IMG/VR virus record: IMGVR_UViG_3300046787_000429
Span: 1 to 36,616 of that record
DNA length: 36,616 bases
Source: a virus
Direction: 5' to 3' (one strand)
The notes under the pieces: model-generated
The model's database searches: none
Seen by the model: the letters and a program-made list of their open reading frames with translations, nothing else
What the model was told of the DNA's origin: nothing
Shown: positions 1 to 7,983 of the stretch, one piece after another
Layout of the letters: each line of letters starts with the position of its first letter
Position numbering within the stretch: position 1 is the stretch's first letter
Made by a program: the position numbers and the translations under genes

Positions 1-36
1 GTATTTGTCACAGGATGTTTATTATAATCGCAAAAT

Positions 37-70
37 CCAAATTTCCCATATTTTAAAACGAAATTTCCAT
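37..70. repeat. Short A+T-rich direct repeat at the left end
   Basis: Two similar blocks, CCAAATTTCCCAT (37-49) and CGAAATTTCCAT (59-70), lie about 20 bp apart in the gene-free left end. In Mu-like phages the left terminus carries several transposase-binding sites, so these are candidates for such sites. The A+T-rich composition makes chance similarity quite possible. The rest of bases 1-139 shows only the terminator at 91-118. Confidence 0.25.
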
Positions 71-90
71 TTTTTTAGCTGAAAAACTCA

Positions 91-118
91 AAAGCCAGTA
101 CTCAATATACTGGCTTTT
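91..118 (-). terminator. Rho-independent terminator after the TS-like gene
   Basis: A perfect 10-bp stem, AAAGCCAGTA (91-100) with TACTGGCTTT (108-117), closes a 7-nt loop. It lies about 20 bp past the stop codon of the leftward gene ending at 140. Read leftward, the stem is followed by T-rich sequence. It is the last transcription signal before the window's left end. Confidence 0.8.
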
Positions 119-139
119 TAAATACTTTTTAATTACCAA

Positions 140-778
140 TTAAACAACGTTTAAATTAAACTTAACCGAATCACCACCCAACAGCTCCTTAGTGCCGTCT
201 ATATTATTCTCATAAACATGCACATTACCCAGGAATAACGTGATACTCTTTAATGGCAGCGCAATCTGTTTGCTTATCAAATACAAGTGATAGATGTCTG
301 ACGGCAAGCCTAGATTAGCGTCAGAGCTACGTTGATACGCACTAACCACAAGCTTCCCGTTCTCAATCTGAAACTGAATCAAACTCAAACATGGCTGTTG
401 GTTACTCTCGGTATTGTTTGACCCCAGAAACAGCACATAATTCTTTGATGTTCGTTTCTCTTTGTTGATCTTCTCAAGCAGTTTAGGCAATTGCTCAAAG
501 TACGTAGGATAGCTATTGACCAATATCGGCCCACAATAATCCCACCACGTGACACCCACATCACGATAAGCCTCCGTAGAGCGTTCGCCAGCCATAAATA
601 GACCTAATTCATCTTTTAGCTTTTTTCGTGCCACAGCGTGCCCCTCAAACAGTTCCAAAAGGTCTAACGGCTTCAATTCTAGTGTTTGATTCAATAGATA
701 TGTTATTGAACCTTTTTTATTCTGTTGTAACTTACCTTTAGCGATAATTTTACTAAGGATTTGATGGTATTTATTCAT
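140..778 (-). CDS. Divergent thymidylate synthase / dCMP hydroxymethylase-family protein
   Basis: This 212-aa protein matches the thymidylate synthase fold across most of its length. The N-terminus YHQILSKIIAKG resembles the first helix of ThyA, and W79-W-D matches the IWDEW region. Q128-P-C130 with IQF is the active-site segment, with Cys130 as the nucleophile. QRSSDANLGLP (149-159) is the phosphate and dUMP loop, and H187-V-Y189 is the HxY motif. ThyA is about 264 aa, so the C-terminal ~40 residues are absent. The usual His after the catalytic Cys is Leu, and the partner-subunit Arg pair is not evident. Asp161 stands where ThyA has the uracil-specifying Asn, as in dCMP hydroxymethylases, which suggests a dCMP-type substrate. 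It lies alone beyond the tail genes, a usual place for accessory (moron) genes. Whether it is catalytic is uncertain. Confidence 0.75.
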   Translation of the reverse strand: MNKYHQILSKIIAKGKLQQNKKGSITYLLNQTLELKPLDLLELFEGHAVARKKLKDELGLFMAGERSTEAYRDVGVTWWDYCGPILVNSYPTYFEQLPKLLEKINKEKRTSKNYVLFLGSNNTESNQQPCLSLIQFQIENGKLVVSAYQRSSDANLGLPSDIYHLYLISKQIALPLKSITLFLGNVHVYENNIDGTKELLGGDSVKFNLNVV

Positions 779-784
779 TCGATT

Positions 785-814
785 TTTGATTGATGATTGA
801 TTATTCTATATTTG
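785..814 (+). promoter_or_regulatory. Candidate rightward promoter, TTTG-N18-TATATTTG
   Basis: TTTG at 785-788 and TATATTTG at 807-814 are separated by 18 nt. This fits the Bacteroidota/Flavobacterium sigma-A consensus TTTG-N17..23-TAnnTTTG exactly. The predicted start near 820 is the base of the long hairpin at 819-913. No protein gene follows on this strand, so the promoter would make a non-coding RNA. In A+T-rich DNA such matches also arise by chance. Confidence 0.45.
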
Positions 815-818
815 CAGC

Positions 819-922
819 TCTCACCCCTTAACGCAACGAAGCCCAAAAACTAAAGAAGACATTACAATATGTCCTCCGTAGCTTTTGGGCTCGTGTTTAA
901 AAAGGGGGTGAGATACTTTTTT
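819..922 (+). ncRNA. Long-hairpin small RNA candidate
   Basis: Bases 819-913 fold into one long imperfect hairpin. The outer stem is TCTCACCCC (819-827) with GGGGTGAGA (905-913). The inner stem is CGA-GCCCAAAA (837-848) with TTTTGGGC-TCG (883-893). It continues through CTA/TAG and GACAT/ATGTC to a 6-nt loop at 863-868. A CTTTTTT run ends near 922, as expected of an intrinsic terminator on this strand. A consensus promoter places the start at the first base of the outer stem. The same structure could instead act as a leftward terminator for the late operon ending at 962. Confidence 0.4.
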
Positions 923-927
923 AAAGC

Positions 928-955
928 GGAGGACTATTTTTACTTCCCGTCCTCC
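928..955. terminator. Hairpin between the late operon and the left-end region
   Basis: GGAGGAC (928-934) pairs with GTCCTCC (949-955) around a 14-nt loop, just past the stop codon of the leftward gene at 962. Read leftward it is followed by GCTTTAAAAAAG, a weak U-tract. It probably ends late transcription. GTCCTCC also occurs at 871-877 inside the neighbouring long hairpin, so the GGAGGAC arm has two possible partners. Confidence 0.45.
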
Positions 956-961
956 TGAGAA

Positions 962-1303
962 CTATTCCCTTGCCTTTTCTTGCACTTTATACATATAAGC
1001 GATGAATTTAGGCAAACCCCAACCAATACCCAAAGAGTAAAACATCGTGATTTGAACCCCTGCGTACTCTACCGAGAAACGCAAAGCCAAGAAAATCGCC
1101 AACAACGAAAACACAATCTCCACAAGATTGTCCTGCGTAAAAAAACGCCAAGAAAAATCATAAGGCGTGTTCTTTGAAAATTCGTTGCGCTTAGACACCT
1201 TGCCTTTATAGTAAAAAGCAAGCCCAATCAAGGCGAAAACTAGTCCCGCCATGTACGTAGGCACATCCGTTGTGCCTAGAATTAAGTTTAAAAATTTATT
1301 CAT
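962..1303 (-). CDS. Small three-helix membrane protein, possible holin
   Basis: This 113-aa protein has three hydrophobic stretches, near residues 16-33, 60-78 and 85-104, joined by basic or polar loops. No enzymatic motif is visible. It is the last gene of the leftward late operon, 13 bp after the fibre gene. A small polytopic membrane protein in a late operon could be a holin. The endolysin and spanin, however, lie 13 kb upstream with another membrane protein beside them. A lysogen membrane or exclusion function is the alternative. Confidence 0.6.
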   Translation of the reverse strand: MNKFLNLILGTTDVPTYMAGLVFALIGLAFYYKGKVSKRNEFSKNTPYDFSWRFFTQDNLVEIVFSLLAIFLALRFSVEYAGVQITMFYSLGIGWGLPKFIAYMYKVQEKARE

Positions 1304-1316
1304 ATTTCTGTTTTTA

Positions 1317-4097
1317 TTAATTATATACTCTGATTTCGATAGGTGTTTTATTCAATAAATCATCCAACCTTCCTGATGAATCAATTGTCGAAAATGTTTC
1401 AACAACAACACTATTTGCATTTGCAGGATGAGAGTTGGTAACAGCTGTGCCAACCCAACCATTAGAGATGATTGAGATTGTCTTATCTAAAGTAAGTATT
1501 GAACCTGTAACTGTCAATGTGTATTGCCCAATCTGATTTCTGCTCCACGTTGGAGTTTGCCCTAATGTATTTTCTAAAACAATTGCAGTAGGTGCTGATG
1601 TTCCTGATTGATTCAAGATTGCGGTATACACCTTGTAAGGTCTTGAGTCAGTAATGTAAGAAGAATAGTTACCCGAATCTAATACGGTTTTCGTTCCTAA
1701 TTTCAGCGTGATGTCACTTGCTCCTGCAAATGATTGTCCAGTTGCATTATTAGCAATCTGATCTATTACAATTTCATGGGCGTTAGATGGACTACCTCCA
1801 AATCCCCAGTAAGCAGATCCTGCCCAATTACCTGTCACTGCTGGACCAGAATTTGGCATAGAAAAAGCTTTAGCTGTCACGCCCCCTAAAGCATCAACAT
1901 TTCCATTATCATATATAGTTAATAATAATTTTGGACTTGTGTTTTCTGCACCTCCATAAAATCTATGAGGCATATTTGCTTCAGTTTGGTTAGCCATATA
2001 TTGAAGGCCTCCTTGTGAACCATTAACTCCGATGCCATACGCGGTAGTTCCTGAATTATACATCCTATAGGATGTGTTGCCGTCAACTGTTCCGATTGCC
2101 CCTGTAAGATTAGAAATAATACTACCAGTTACAATACCGCCTGTTAAGGGCAAATAAGCAGTAGAAGTATAAGCATTTGAACCTAAGCCAAGCCAAGATT
2201 TAATCTGAGAAGAACTTGACCAATGCTGTACACCATCTCCGCTATATCCTACTATCATTTTATCAATACTACCAGTATCAGTACTTTTATTGAGCCTTAT
2301 CTCAGGCACTATAATTTCAGAAGCTGTTACAGTAGAAGGGAATGTTGCTGCTCCTGTACCTTTAATATTAAAAAGACTTGTAAAAACCCCTGCCCCTGCA
2401 TTTGCTTCTCTATAATCAATACTAAATAGACTATTTGAAGGAGTTATTACATTTTTAAATTTTATTCTCCAAGAGTCTCTACCGTCACCATTAAACTCTG
2501 TACCATTGATATTGTAATAATTATTACCTAAAAAAGTCTCGTCAGGTGATGAATTTCCAGAAAGAGACAATCCTCCTGTACCAAGACTCGTACCTATTAA
2601 TCCAGAAACTACACCACCCGTCAATGGTAAATATAACCCCCCATGATTCCCCCAGCCATACGCTGTCTGCCCGTTTAAAATTCTTGAATCATTACCCTCA
2701 GCCACCGTACCAGCCGTAGTCCCAAAATTCTTGTTGAAAGCCGTGTTTTTGGCAAAAGCTGGCTCGTAACTTCCTGCTGCTTGTTTACCGTTGAGAGCCG
2801 TTTGTGTAGCTGTGGAAATCGGCTTGTTTAAATCGGTTGTGTTATCTACATTCCCAAGTCCCACGGCTGTCTTATCCAATGTTTGCCAAGTGTTGTCTCC
2901 TCTTCTGTATTGCGCTGTCGTTCCTGCCGTAATGGTCGCTTGTTTAGCATTCAATTGCGTTTGAATCGAACTCGTAGCATCATTGAACGTATTTTGATTG
3001 GCAGTCTGGAACTTCCTGTTTGCCGTTTCGGTAATCTGGTCTGCGGTGTAATCCCCAGTTTGAGCTGTAACCGCACCATTTCTTCCAAAAACAGTCGTCA
3101 CGGCACTCGTTGGTGTTAACAATTCTTGCCAGTCAGCAAGTACGGCTGGATTTACTCCTTTTAAAATAAAAGATTTATTCAAGTCGGTTCTAACTGCCAC
3201 GTCTCCCGTTTCGGCTACCAAAGCCAACATCGCAGCTTGCGAAGCCGTAACGAAAGTATCCGATATGGTGATAGATGGTAATTGTGAAGAAATCAGTTTT
3301 CCGTCACTTCCCAAACCAGCATAACCGTTGGCGGTGTTTTTTTCTGATGTGTTTTGTTTAGCGTTCAAATCCCCAACCAGTCCAGTCACTTGGCTTTCTG
3401 CAATATTTCCCGTGATAGTCGAAGCCGTTCCTGTTGTGTTTTGGTTCAGCGTAGGAATGTCGCTTGCTATCAAACTCGTTCCGCCTGTCACCAGCCCTTT
3501 TGAGTCGTATGTTATTTTGGTGTTTGTCGCTGCCGTTATTGGGGCGTTTTTTACCACCAGCCCGCTAAGGTCTTGGTCACCCGTGTTTGTTCCTGATTGG
3601 TTGGATAGCTTAGTAATTTCAGCAGCGTTAATAAGCCTTTCACCCGCCACTTTATCCACTTTAGTATCTAAAGCAGTTTGCAAACCAGTAACGGTTGAGA
3701 TTAGCTGTTCGCCTGTATGATTAGTTCTTGCCAATAAATAATCATCGGTTTGATTGGCCGTGGCTCCCGTTGCTATGCCATCCAGTTTCGATTTGTCGTT
3801 TGGGCTTTGCAAACCCGCATTGGTAGCTGTTGCCAATGGCAAGACAGCATCATTCCCCGCACTAGAGAAAACGGTTCCGCCTGTTGGCGTTGCTAGGTAA
3901 TCCAAGTTCGTGATGGTCTTGAGTTGGGACACGGGCAGGTGTTTTACAATTTTGTCCGCCCCGCGAACCAAGATGCTGTCATTAGCCACGCCTTTTACAA
4001 CATTGGTCAACTTCAACGGTTTCTCGATGGTTTGTGCAGTTTGTGCAAACAATGCCATTTGCAGAAATAAAGCAATGAATAATAGTGTTTTTTTCAT
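1317..4097 (-). CDS. Large tail fibre protein with an N-terminal signal-like segment
   Basis: This 926-aa protein is rich in Gly, Ser, Thr, Asn and Ala, and contains fibre-type repeats such as ALDTKVDK, LNAKQ, ALNGKQAAGSYEPA and YLPLTGGxVxG (twice, near residues 490 and 650). Such repeats are typical of phage side-tail fibres. The gene lies after the collar protein at the end of the tail operon, the place of the Mu fibre gene S. The N-terminus MKKTLLFIALFLQMALFAQ looks like a Sec signal peptide with a cleavage site, which is odd for a virion protein assembled in the cytoplasm. The C-terminus probably binds the host surface. No chaperone domain or DGR variable repeat is seen in it. Confidence 0.8.
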   Translation of the reverse strand: MKKTLLFIALFLQMALFAQTAQTIEKPLKLTNVVKGVANDSILVRGADKIVKHLPVSQLKTITNLDYLATPTGGTVFSSAGNDAVLPLATATNAGLQSPNDKSKLDGIATGATANQTDDYLLARTNHTGEQLISTVTGLQTALDTKVDKVAGERLINAAEITKLSNQSGTNTGDQDLSGLVVKNAPITAATNTKITYDSKGLVTGGTSLIASDIPTLNQNTTGTASTITGNIAESQVTGLVGDLNAKQNTSEKNTANGYAGLGSDGKLISSQLPSITISDTFVTASQAAMLALVAETGDVAVRTDLNKSFILKGVNPAVLADWQELLTPTSAVTTVFGRNGAVTAQTGDYTADQITETANRKFQTANQNTFNDATSSIQTQLNAKQATITAGTTAQYRRGDNTWQTLDKTAVGLGNVDNTTDLNKPISTATQTALNGKQAAGSYEPAFAKNTAFNKNFGTTAGTVAEGNDSRILNGQTAYGWGNHGGLYLPLTGGVVSGLIGTSLGTGGLSLSGNSSPDETFLGNNYYNINGTEFNGDGRDSWRIKFKNVITPSNSLFSIDYREANAGAGVFTSLFNIKGTGAATFPSTVTASEIIVPEIRLNKSTDTGSIDKMIVGYSGDGVQHWSSSSQIKSWLGLGSNAYTSTAYLPLTGGIVTGSIISNLTGAIGTVDGNTSYRMYNSGTTAYGIGVNGSQGGLQYMANQTEANMPHRFYGGAENTSPKLLLTIYDNGNVDALGGVTAKAFSMPNSGPAVTGNWAGSAYWGFGGSPSNAHEIVIDQIANNATGQSFAGASDITLKLGTKTVLDSGNYSSYITDSRPYKVYTAILNQSGTSAPTAIVLENTLGQTPTWSRNQIGQYTLTVTGSILTLDKTISIISNGWVGTAVTNSHPANANSVVVETFSTIDSSGRLDDLLNKTPIEIRVYN

Positions 4098-4107
4098 GGT
4101 TTATAAT

Positions 4108-4515
4108 TTAAAATTCAATTTGGTTAATAATGTCAAAACTCGTAAGTATCGTTGGGTCACCACCTAGATAAATGGCTTCTATTCGTATTCCCGAAACAAT
4201 CCCTATCACAAAATCGTTAATCTCTAAAACGGCGTAATTTGCGTTTGTCTCTCTTTTAAAAATCAACAATTGCCCCGGAGCGTAAATCTTTGCTTTCACA
4301 AACAAAGCAGTATGAGCCGTTTCATCCGTCTTATGCGCATTAAACTGGTCGTTTTCAGCCTTGGCCGCAAGAACTGTCGTAAGATTGGCGATACTGCTTT
4401 GCGGTATCTGTTCGTCTTTGTGCCAAAAGGATTGCCACGAAGCCCAAAATTGATCCTGCGTTGGTTTAAAACCGGTTTTAAACCAATTTAAAATGGTATT
4501 GATGTTTGTTGCCAT
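4108..4515 (-). CDS. Fibre-associated tail protein (hypothetical)
   Basis: The 135-aa protein begins MATNINTILNWFKTGFKPTQDQFWASWQSFWHK, an N-terminus common in small tail proteins of Bacteroidota phages. The remainder is predicted beta-rich. It lies between the collar protein and the large fibre, separated by 4 bp and 10 bp. A role as fibre adaptor or attachment protein fits this place. The exact function is not known. Confidence 0.6.
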   Translation of the reverse strand: MATNINTILNWFKTGFKPTQDQFWASWQSFWHKDEQIPQSSIANLTTVLAAKAENDQFNAHKTDETAHTALFVKAKIYAPGQLLIFKRETNANYAVLEINDFVIGIVSGIRIEAIYLGGDPTILTSFDIINQIEF

Positions 4516-4519
4516 AATG

Positions 4520-5302
4520 TCATCCTATATATTCAATAAATAATACTACACGGTAAGGGTTCAATAATGAGAATTCTTGACCGCCTCCTTGTGAATCTGT
4601 AATGTGATCTCTTGAGCCTGCGTATGATTTAGGATGATTTTCATCACCGCCACTACCACCGCCTGAATTCCTTCTAGCGTTCCCTATTGCGTGGCTGTGT
4701 GATGGCATTTCGGCTATAGAAAGCGTTTTGTTTTTTGCCCCGCCCGTTTTCCCCATTGTGTTAAATTCGCCTTGCGTATTATCAAAACCAACGGGCATCC
4801 TACCACGCCAGTCAACCACTTCCTGCCAACCCGTAGGAATATCAATAGCCGGTTTGTTCCACAACACCATACCACCTCCGGACTGAAATACAGCCGTTTT
4901 TTTCTCCAAGGTATCAAGGCGGAGCATCAATTGAGTAACCGGATCCAAACGCTTAAAAGCCGTCCAAGCCCACGAAGTGTCAGCCGTGCCAAACGTGGCG
5001 TAGCGTATGGTGTAAACCGTTTTAATTTCAGCATTTTCAAACTCTCGGTTTACGGGTTGTTCAACAATAATAACGGTTGAGCTTTCCGTTACGGTTCCCT
5101 CCCTAAATTCCAAGAGTTCCTCGTTTATGTAAACAAAGCCGTTTCCAATGGTAGTTCCCACCAACTCACAACCGGATATAATGGTCAGGTTACCCGCCAT
5201 CGCCCCAAGTGAGTTAAAAATAGAGTACGCCGTTTGCAGTTCTTGCAGACGTTCACTCTTCAGGGGAAACCCTCCTGTTTGTGTAAAATTTGTTATGTTC
5301 AT
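4520..5302 (-). CDS. Tail collar domain protein
   Basis: This 260-aa protein contains a phage tail-collar domain near residues 143-195. GGGMVLWNKPAIDIPTGW is followed by WRGRMPVGFD, then GKTGGAKNKTLSIAEMPSHSHAIG. The order GWxxxxDxRGRxPVG then MPxHxH is the family signature. The N-terminal half (residues 1-130) probably attaches to the baseplate. The gene overlaps the upstream tail gene by 4 nt, suggesting coupled translation. Gly-rich and His-containing C-termini in such proteins often bind metal in the fibre tip. Confidence 0.85.
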   Translation of the reverse strand: MNITNFTQTGGFPLKSERLQELQTAYSIFNSLGAMAGNLTIISGCELVGTTIGNGFVYINEELLEFREGTVTESSTVIIVEQPVNREFENAEIKTVYTIRYATFGTADTSWAWTAFKRLDPVTQLMLRLDTLEKKTAVFQSGGGMVLWNKPAIDIPTGWQEVVDWRGRMPVGFDNTQGEFNTMGKTGGAKNKTLSIAEMPSHSHAIGNARRNSGGGSGGDENHPKSYAGSRDHITDSQGGGQEFSLLNPYRVVLFIEYIG

Positions 5303-5781
5303 ATTTCAAAAATTGAATATCTTTTTCCGCCTGCTTTATAAAAATCAACATGCGCTCTCAACGCATAAATCTGTGAGGCAACAATTGCCTTTGGTGCAAA
5401 AACAATAAAGTCCAGTCCCGTGTCGGCCGTCTCGCTCTCGGTTCTAAGCCATATCGTAGGCTCCTCACCTTCGGTATATACATTCCGCTTTTGTGCCTCC
5501 GCCTCGGTATAGATATACGTTGTGTCATAAAACTGACCGTCACCTATATAAATCCGCCTTTCTATCGGGTCAAACTTGTCATTCAAAGAACCTCGCAATG
5601 AGCAAACTTGTCCCGTATGCTCAATCTTGTAAAGGTTATCGATGCGCCAGTTGTACCATTTGTAATACAAAGAATTGATAGGCTTAAGCAATAGTTGGGC
5701 AAAAGCCGACAAATCAGGTTTACGCAGGGTATCGGGCAGGTTTTGGAGTACCAGAATATTCCAGTTTATTTTATACCACAT
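5299..5781 (-). CDS. Baseplate-to-fibre tail protein (Mu gp48 position)
   Basis: This 160-aa protein starts MWYKINWNILVLQNLPDTLRKP. Its N-terminal part (APFAQLLLKPI-type helix, residues 24-40) resembles tail proteins next to the J-like baseplate protein. It overlaps the end of the J-like gene by 11 nt and the collar gene by 4 nt. In Mu, gp48 (tail protein I-like) occupies this place and links baseplate to fibres. The assignment rests mainly on position. Confidence 0.55.
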   Translation of the reverse strand: MWYKINWNILVLQNLPDTLRKPDLSAFAQLLLKPINSLYYKWYNWRIDNLYKIEHTGQVCSLRGSLNDKFDPIERRIYIGDGQFYDTTYIYTEAEAQKRNVYTEGEEPTIWLRTESETADTGLDFIVFAPKAIVASQIYALRAHVDFYKAGGKRYSIFEI

Positions 5782-6640
5782 AGCTTATAGTATCAAAAGT
5801 CACCACCTCAAAATAACCACTTACAGGAATCTTCGAAATAAATATTGGCTGGGGCAAATCGTACCCACTTATACTAGGATTAATCCACGCACTTTGCGCA
5901 CTTAAAATCGTAGCATCCAAAACGCCCGGTACTTTTTGCAGCTTATCCACCAATGCCGAAAGCCTCAATTCACCATCAAAAGGTAATTCTTTCATAAACT
6001 CCTGAATAGCATCGTTAACAGGATAATTAGCGTTGAGAATACTCATACCGCTACTGGACAAAACCAAGGCATCTCTTTTAATTTGAATTGTCAAATACAG
6101 TTTGTCCGGTAAATAATTGATTACGGTTGTATCAACCCCTGCCCATTTTATTTCCTTGATATAAGCCTCAAAAGCTGTTTTTTGTTCTAATGAAATTGGC
6201 AAAAGCAAGCCGCCTGTCTCTCCGGCTATTTTAATAACAATTCGACTCTCATCGTCTGACTCGTCAACAGCGGCATACTTTACAATTTTTGAAACTGCGA
6301 TTTGTTCAGCCGTGGCAGTTCCATTATTAAAATAATCTTGATCGGTAACCAAGTCAAAGCCATATTGAAACCGCAAAGCCATTGTTTTATACCAGGGCAA
6401 TCGGCCTGACTTTTGATTGGCTAATTTTTCGTCTACCTCTTTATTGTGTTGATCAAAGAAAAGTTCGTGAAGGAATATAGCAAGTGCTACAATTTCAAAA
6501 ATGATATTCTCTATACTTACTTTCGAAAACTCCGCATCAAACGAAGCACCCACCGCATAGCCATATTTGGCTGCAAGTGATTCATTAGCCATAAATGGCG
6601 TCGTGATTTCCGACTTAATTTGTGTTTGCGTTCTTCCCAT
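5771..6640 (-). CDS. Baseplate J-like protein (Mu gp47-like)
   Basis: This 289-aa protein has features of the J/gp47 baseplate wedge family. The N-terminal helical region spans residues 20-70 (FDAEFSKVSIENIIFEIVALAIFLHELFFDQHNKEV). It is followed by WYKTMALRFQYG and a C-terminal repeat-like region of beta-strands. YPVNDAIQEFMKELPFDGELRLSALVDKLQKVPGVLDA near 205-245 is the region that resembles the PGV-type end of J proteins. The gene sits between gp46-like and gp48-like genes, as in Mu. It is shorter than Mu gp47 (about 360 aa). Confidence 0.75.
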   Translation of the reverse strand: MGRTQTQIKSEITTPFMANESLAAKYGYAVGASFDAEFSKVSIENIIFEIVALAIFLHELFFDQHNKEVDEKLANQKSGRLPWYKTMALRFQYGFDLVTDQDYFNNGTATAEQIAVSKIVKYAAVDESDDESRIVIKIAGETGGLLLPISLEQKTAFEAYIKEIKWAGVDTTVINYLPDKLYLTIQIKRDALVLSSSGMSILNANYPVNDAIQEFMKELPFDGELRLSALVDKLQKVPGVLDATILSAQSAWINPSISGYDLPQPIFISKIPVSGYFEVVTFDTISYVV

Positions 6641-6933
6641 TATCTTATTATAAATGTGTCATTAATTACCATTGCTCCAATGCCTTCATCGGCTACAATC
6701 AGCTCATAATTTTTACTCGTGATAGCTGATGCAGGTTTATTAAATTCATTAAAAAAATTAACTACCGTCTGATTGGTTATGGGTACCGTTTTCAATTCGT
6801 TGCCTATTACCAGCTCATCAGTTATAGAAGCTCCATTCAATACTGCCATTGCAAAAACATTTTCAATGCTGCCCGTATTTTCCAAAACCTTATCGATAAA
6901 GCTTTGGCCTTGGTAAACTATTTTACTGTTCAT
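6640..6933 (-). CDS. LysM-like tail protein
   Basis: This 97-aa protein has YQGQSFIDKVLENTGSIENVFAMAVLNGASITDELVIGNEL at residues 7-47. That is a LysM-like pattern seen in small tail proteins of Bacteroidota contractile-tail phages. The C-terminus is short beta-strands. It overlaps its upstream neighbour by 11 nt and touches the J-like gene. A role in the baseplate hub or wedge is likely. LysM similarity does not prove peptidoglycan binding here. Confidence 0.55.
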   Translation of the reverse strand: MNSKIVYQGQSFIDKVLENTGSIENVFAMAVLNGASITDELVIGNELKTVPITNQTVVNFFNEFNKPASAITSKNYELIVADEGIGAMVINDTFIIR

Positions 6934-7264
6934 ACGATGCCTGGATTATCAATGGTTTATTTTCTGCCAGTTGTATACTCTCTGTTTTTAAGCCATCCTT
7001 TTTAAAATGGTCTCTAATCCTATGGCGAAACCGCAAAAAGTCATGATCCAAAAGCAACCCGTCAATAGCAACGCCTAATGTTGGGCTAAACTTAAATTCG
7101 CCGGGATTAGATACTAATATCAAAGCCTGATTCTGATTCATAGTATTGCCTATAACCATTCCTTGGGTAATTAGTCCGTCAGAATCTCGGGCAACTTCAA
7201 TTCTCAAGTCAATCCCTTGTAATTCGTTAGTTCCGTCCGTTAGTTGAATTGCTCTGTCTTTCAT
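6923..7264 (-). CDS. Baseplate wedge protein, gp25/W family (Mu gp46-like)
   Basis: This 113-aa protein fits the small gp25/W family of contractile tails. The central region NPGEFKFSPTLGVAIDGLL (around 53-71) matches the GE-containing motif followed by a turn. LRFRHRIRDHFKKDGL then gives the conserved helix. The size is typical (100-130 aa). Its place between the spike and the J-like protein agrees with Mu gene order. It joins wedge subunits around the hub. Confidence 0.75.
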   Translation of the reverse strand: MKDRAIQLTDGTNELQGIDLRIEVARDSDGLITQGMVIGNTMNQNQALILVSNPGEFKFSPTLGVAIDGLLLDHDFLRFRHRIRDHFKKDGLKTESIQLAENKPLIIQASYEQ

Positions 7265-7265
7265 A

Positions 7266-7475
7266 TTAACTTATTGTTCCGGTTCCCGTTCCTGTTTGTG
7301 CCGTTGCCGTTCCAGTTGTACTCACGCTCACGCTAACCGTACCCGTTTTTACAAATACATCAATGGCATCACTTAATCGTGTGGCAAATTCTTCAATAGA
7401 ATTTTCCTCTTTGGTTAGCATTTCTGTAAGCAGTGCTACTATAGTCGTTTTTAATACTGTCTTATTTAATGCCAT
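7266..7475 (-). CDS. Small tail-operon protein, Ser/Thr/Gly-rich C-terminus
   Basis: This 69-aa protein has an N-terminal helix (ALNKTVLKTTIVALLTEMLTKEE) and a low-complexity tail with repeated TGTxTAQTGTGTG. It is tightly packed between the spike and gp25-like genes with 1-bp spacings. Small proteins of this form may be PAAR-like tips or spike-associated factors, but no PAAR motif is visible. Function is unknown. Confidence 0.5.
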   Translation of the reverse strand: MALNKTVLKTTIVALLTEMLTKEENSIEEFATRLSDAIDVFVKTGTVSVSVSTTGTATAQTGTGTGTIS

Positions 7476-7476
7476 T

Positions 7477-7983
7477 TTAATTATTGTTTAAAAGTGTTTT
7501 AAACTTAGTGTCCAATGCCGTCAACTTCGTTTTAGTAGTTGGAGCAATTTGCCCAGGACCCGCAGGTGTCAAAATAATTGCATTCTGAATCTCCGTTATC
7601 AAACTGGAAACTAAAGCCCCTAAATTTGCTCCATCCTTTTTTAAGGTGACCTTCTTAGTTGTACCGTCAACAATAAACTCAAAGTCCGCCCTTTTATAAG
7701 TTATTCTTTCAATGCTGTCAATCTTTACAACCATAAGCCCGCTTAATTCGCCCGTTTGGCTCATAAGGACAACCTCACTACCTATTTTTGGAATAATCAG
7801 GAACGTATCTGTATCATCCGAAATAGTTGCTTTCAGCCTCACGTCCGACAAAACCAATTCACTCAACAGCCTTACCGTACACGTATCATTTTCAATCGAT
7901 ACAATAGTGGCAGTAATCGGCAGGTTCGGGTTTGCGCTAAAAGCCGTAATCAATGCCCTTTTTATTTCTGCTGCTGTATCCAT
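7477..7983 (-). CDS. Baseplate spike protein, gpV/gp45-like
   Basis: This 168-aa protein carries an OB-fold-like N-terminal region (residues 20-85: TATIVSIENDTCTVRL...IIPKIGSEVVLMSQTG), which is characteristic of gpV/Mu gp45 central spikes. Strands GTTKKVTLKKDGANLGALV follow, consistent with a beta-helical needle. It lies directly after the gpD-like hub gene with 0-bp spacing, as in Mu (gp44-gp45). The spike pierces the outer membrane. A metal-binding tip motif (HxH) is not visible. Confidence 0.7.
   Translation of the reverse strand: MDTAAEIKRALITAFSANPNLPITATIVSIENDTCTVRLLSELVLSDVRLKATISDDTDTFLIIPKIGSEVVLMSQTGELSGLMVVKIDSIERITYKRADFEFIVDGTTKKVTLKKDGANLGALVSSLITEIQNAIILTPAGPGQIAPTTKTKLTALDTKFKTLLNNN

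Noticed and set aside
3328-3720. Rightward open frames inside the fibre gene and other structural genes
   Set aside because: They are shadows of the long leftward genes with no family likeness and poor composition.
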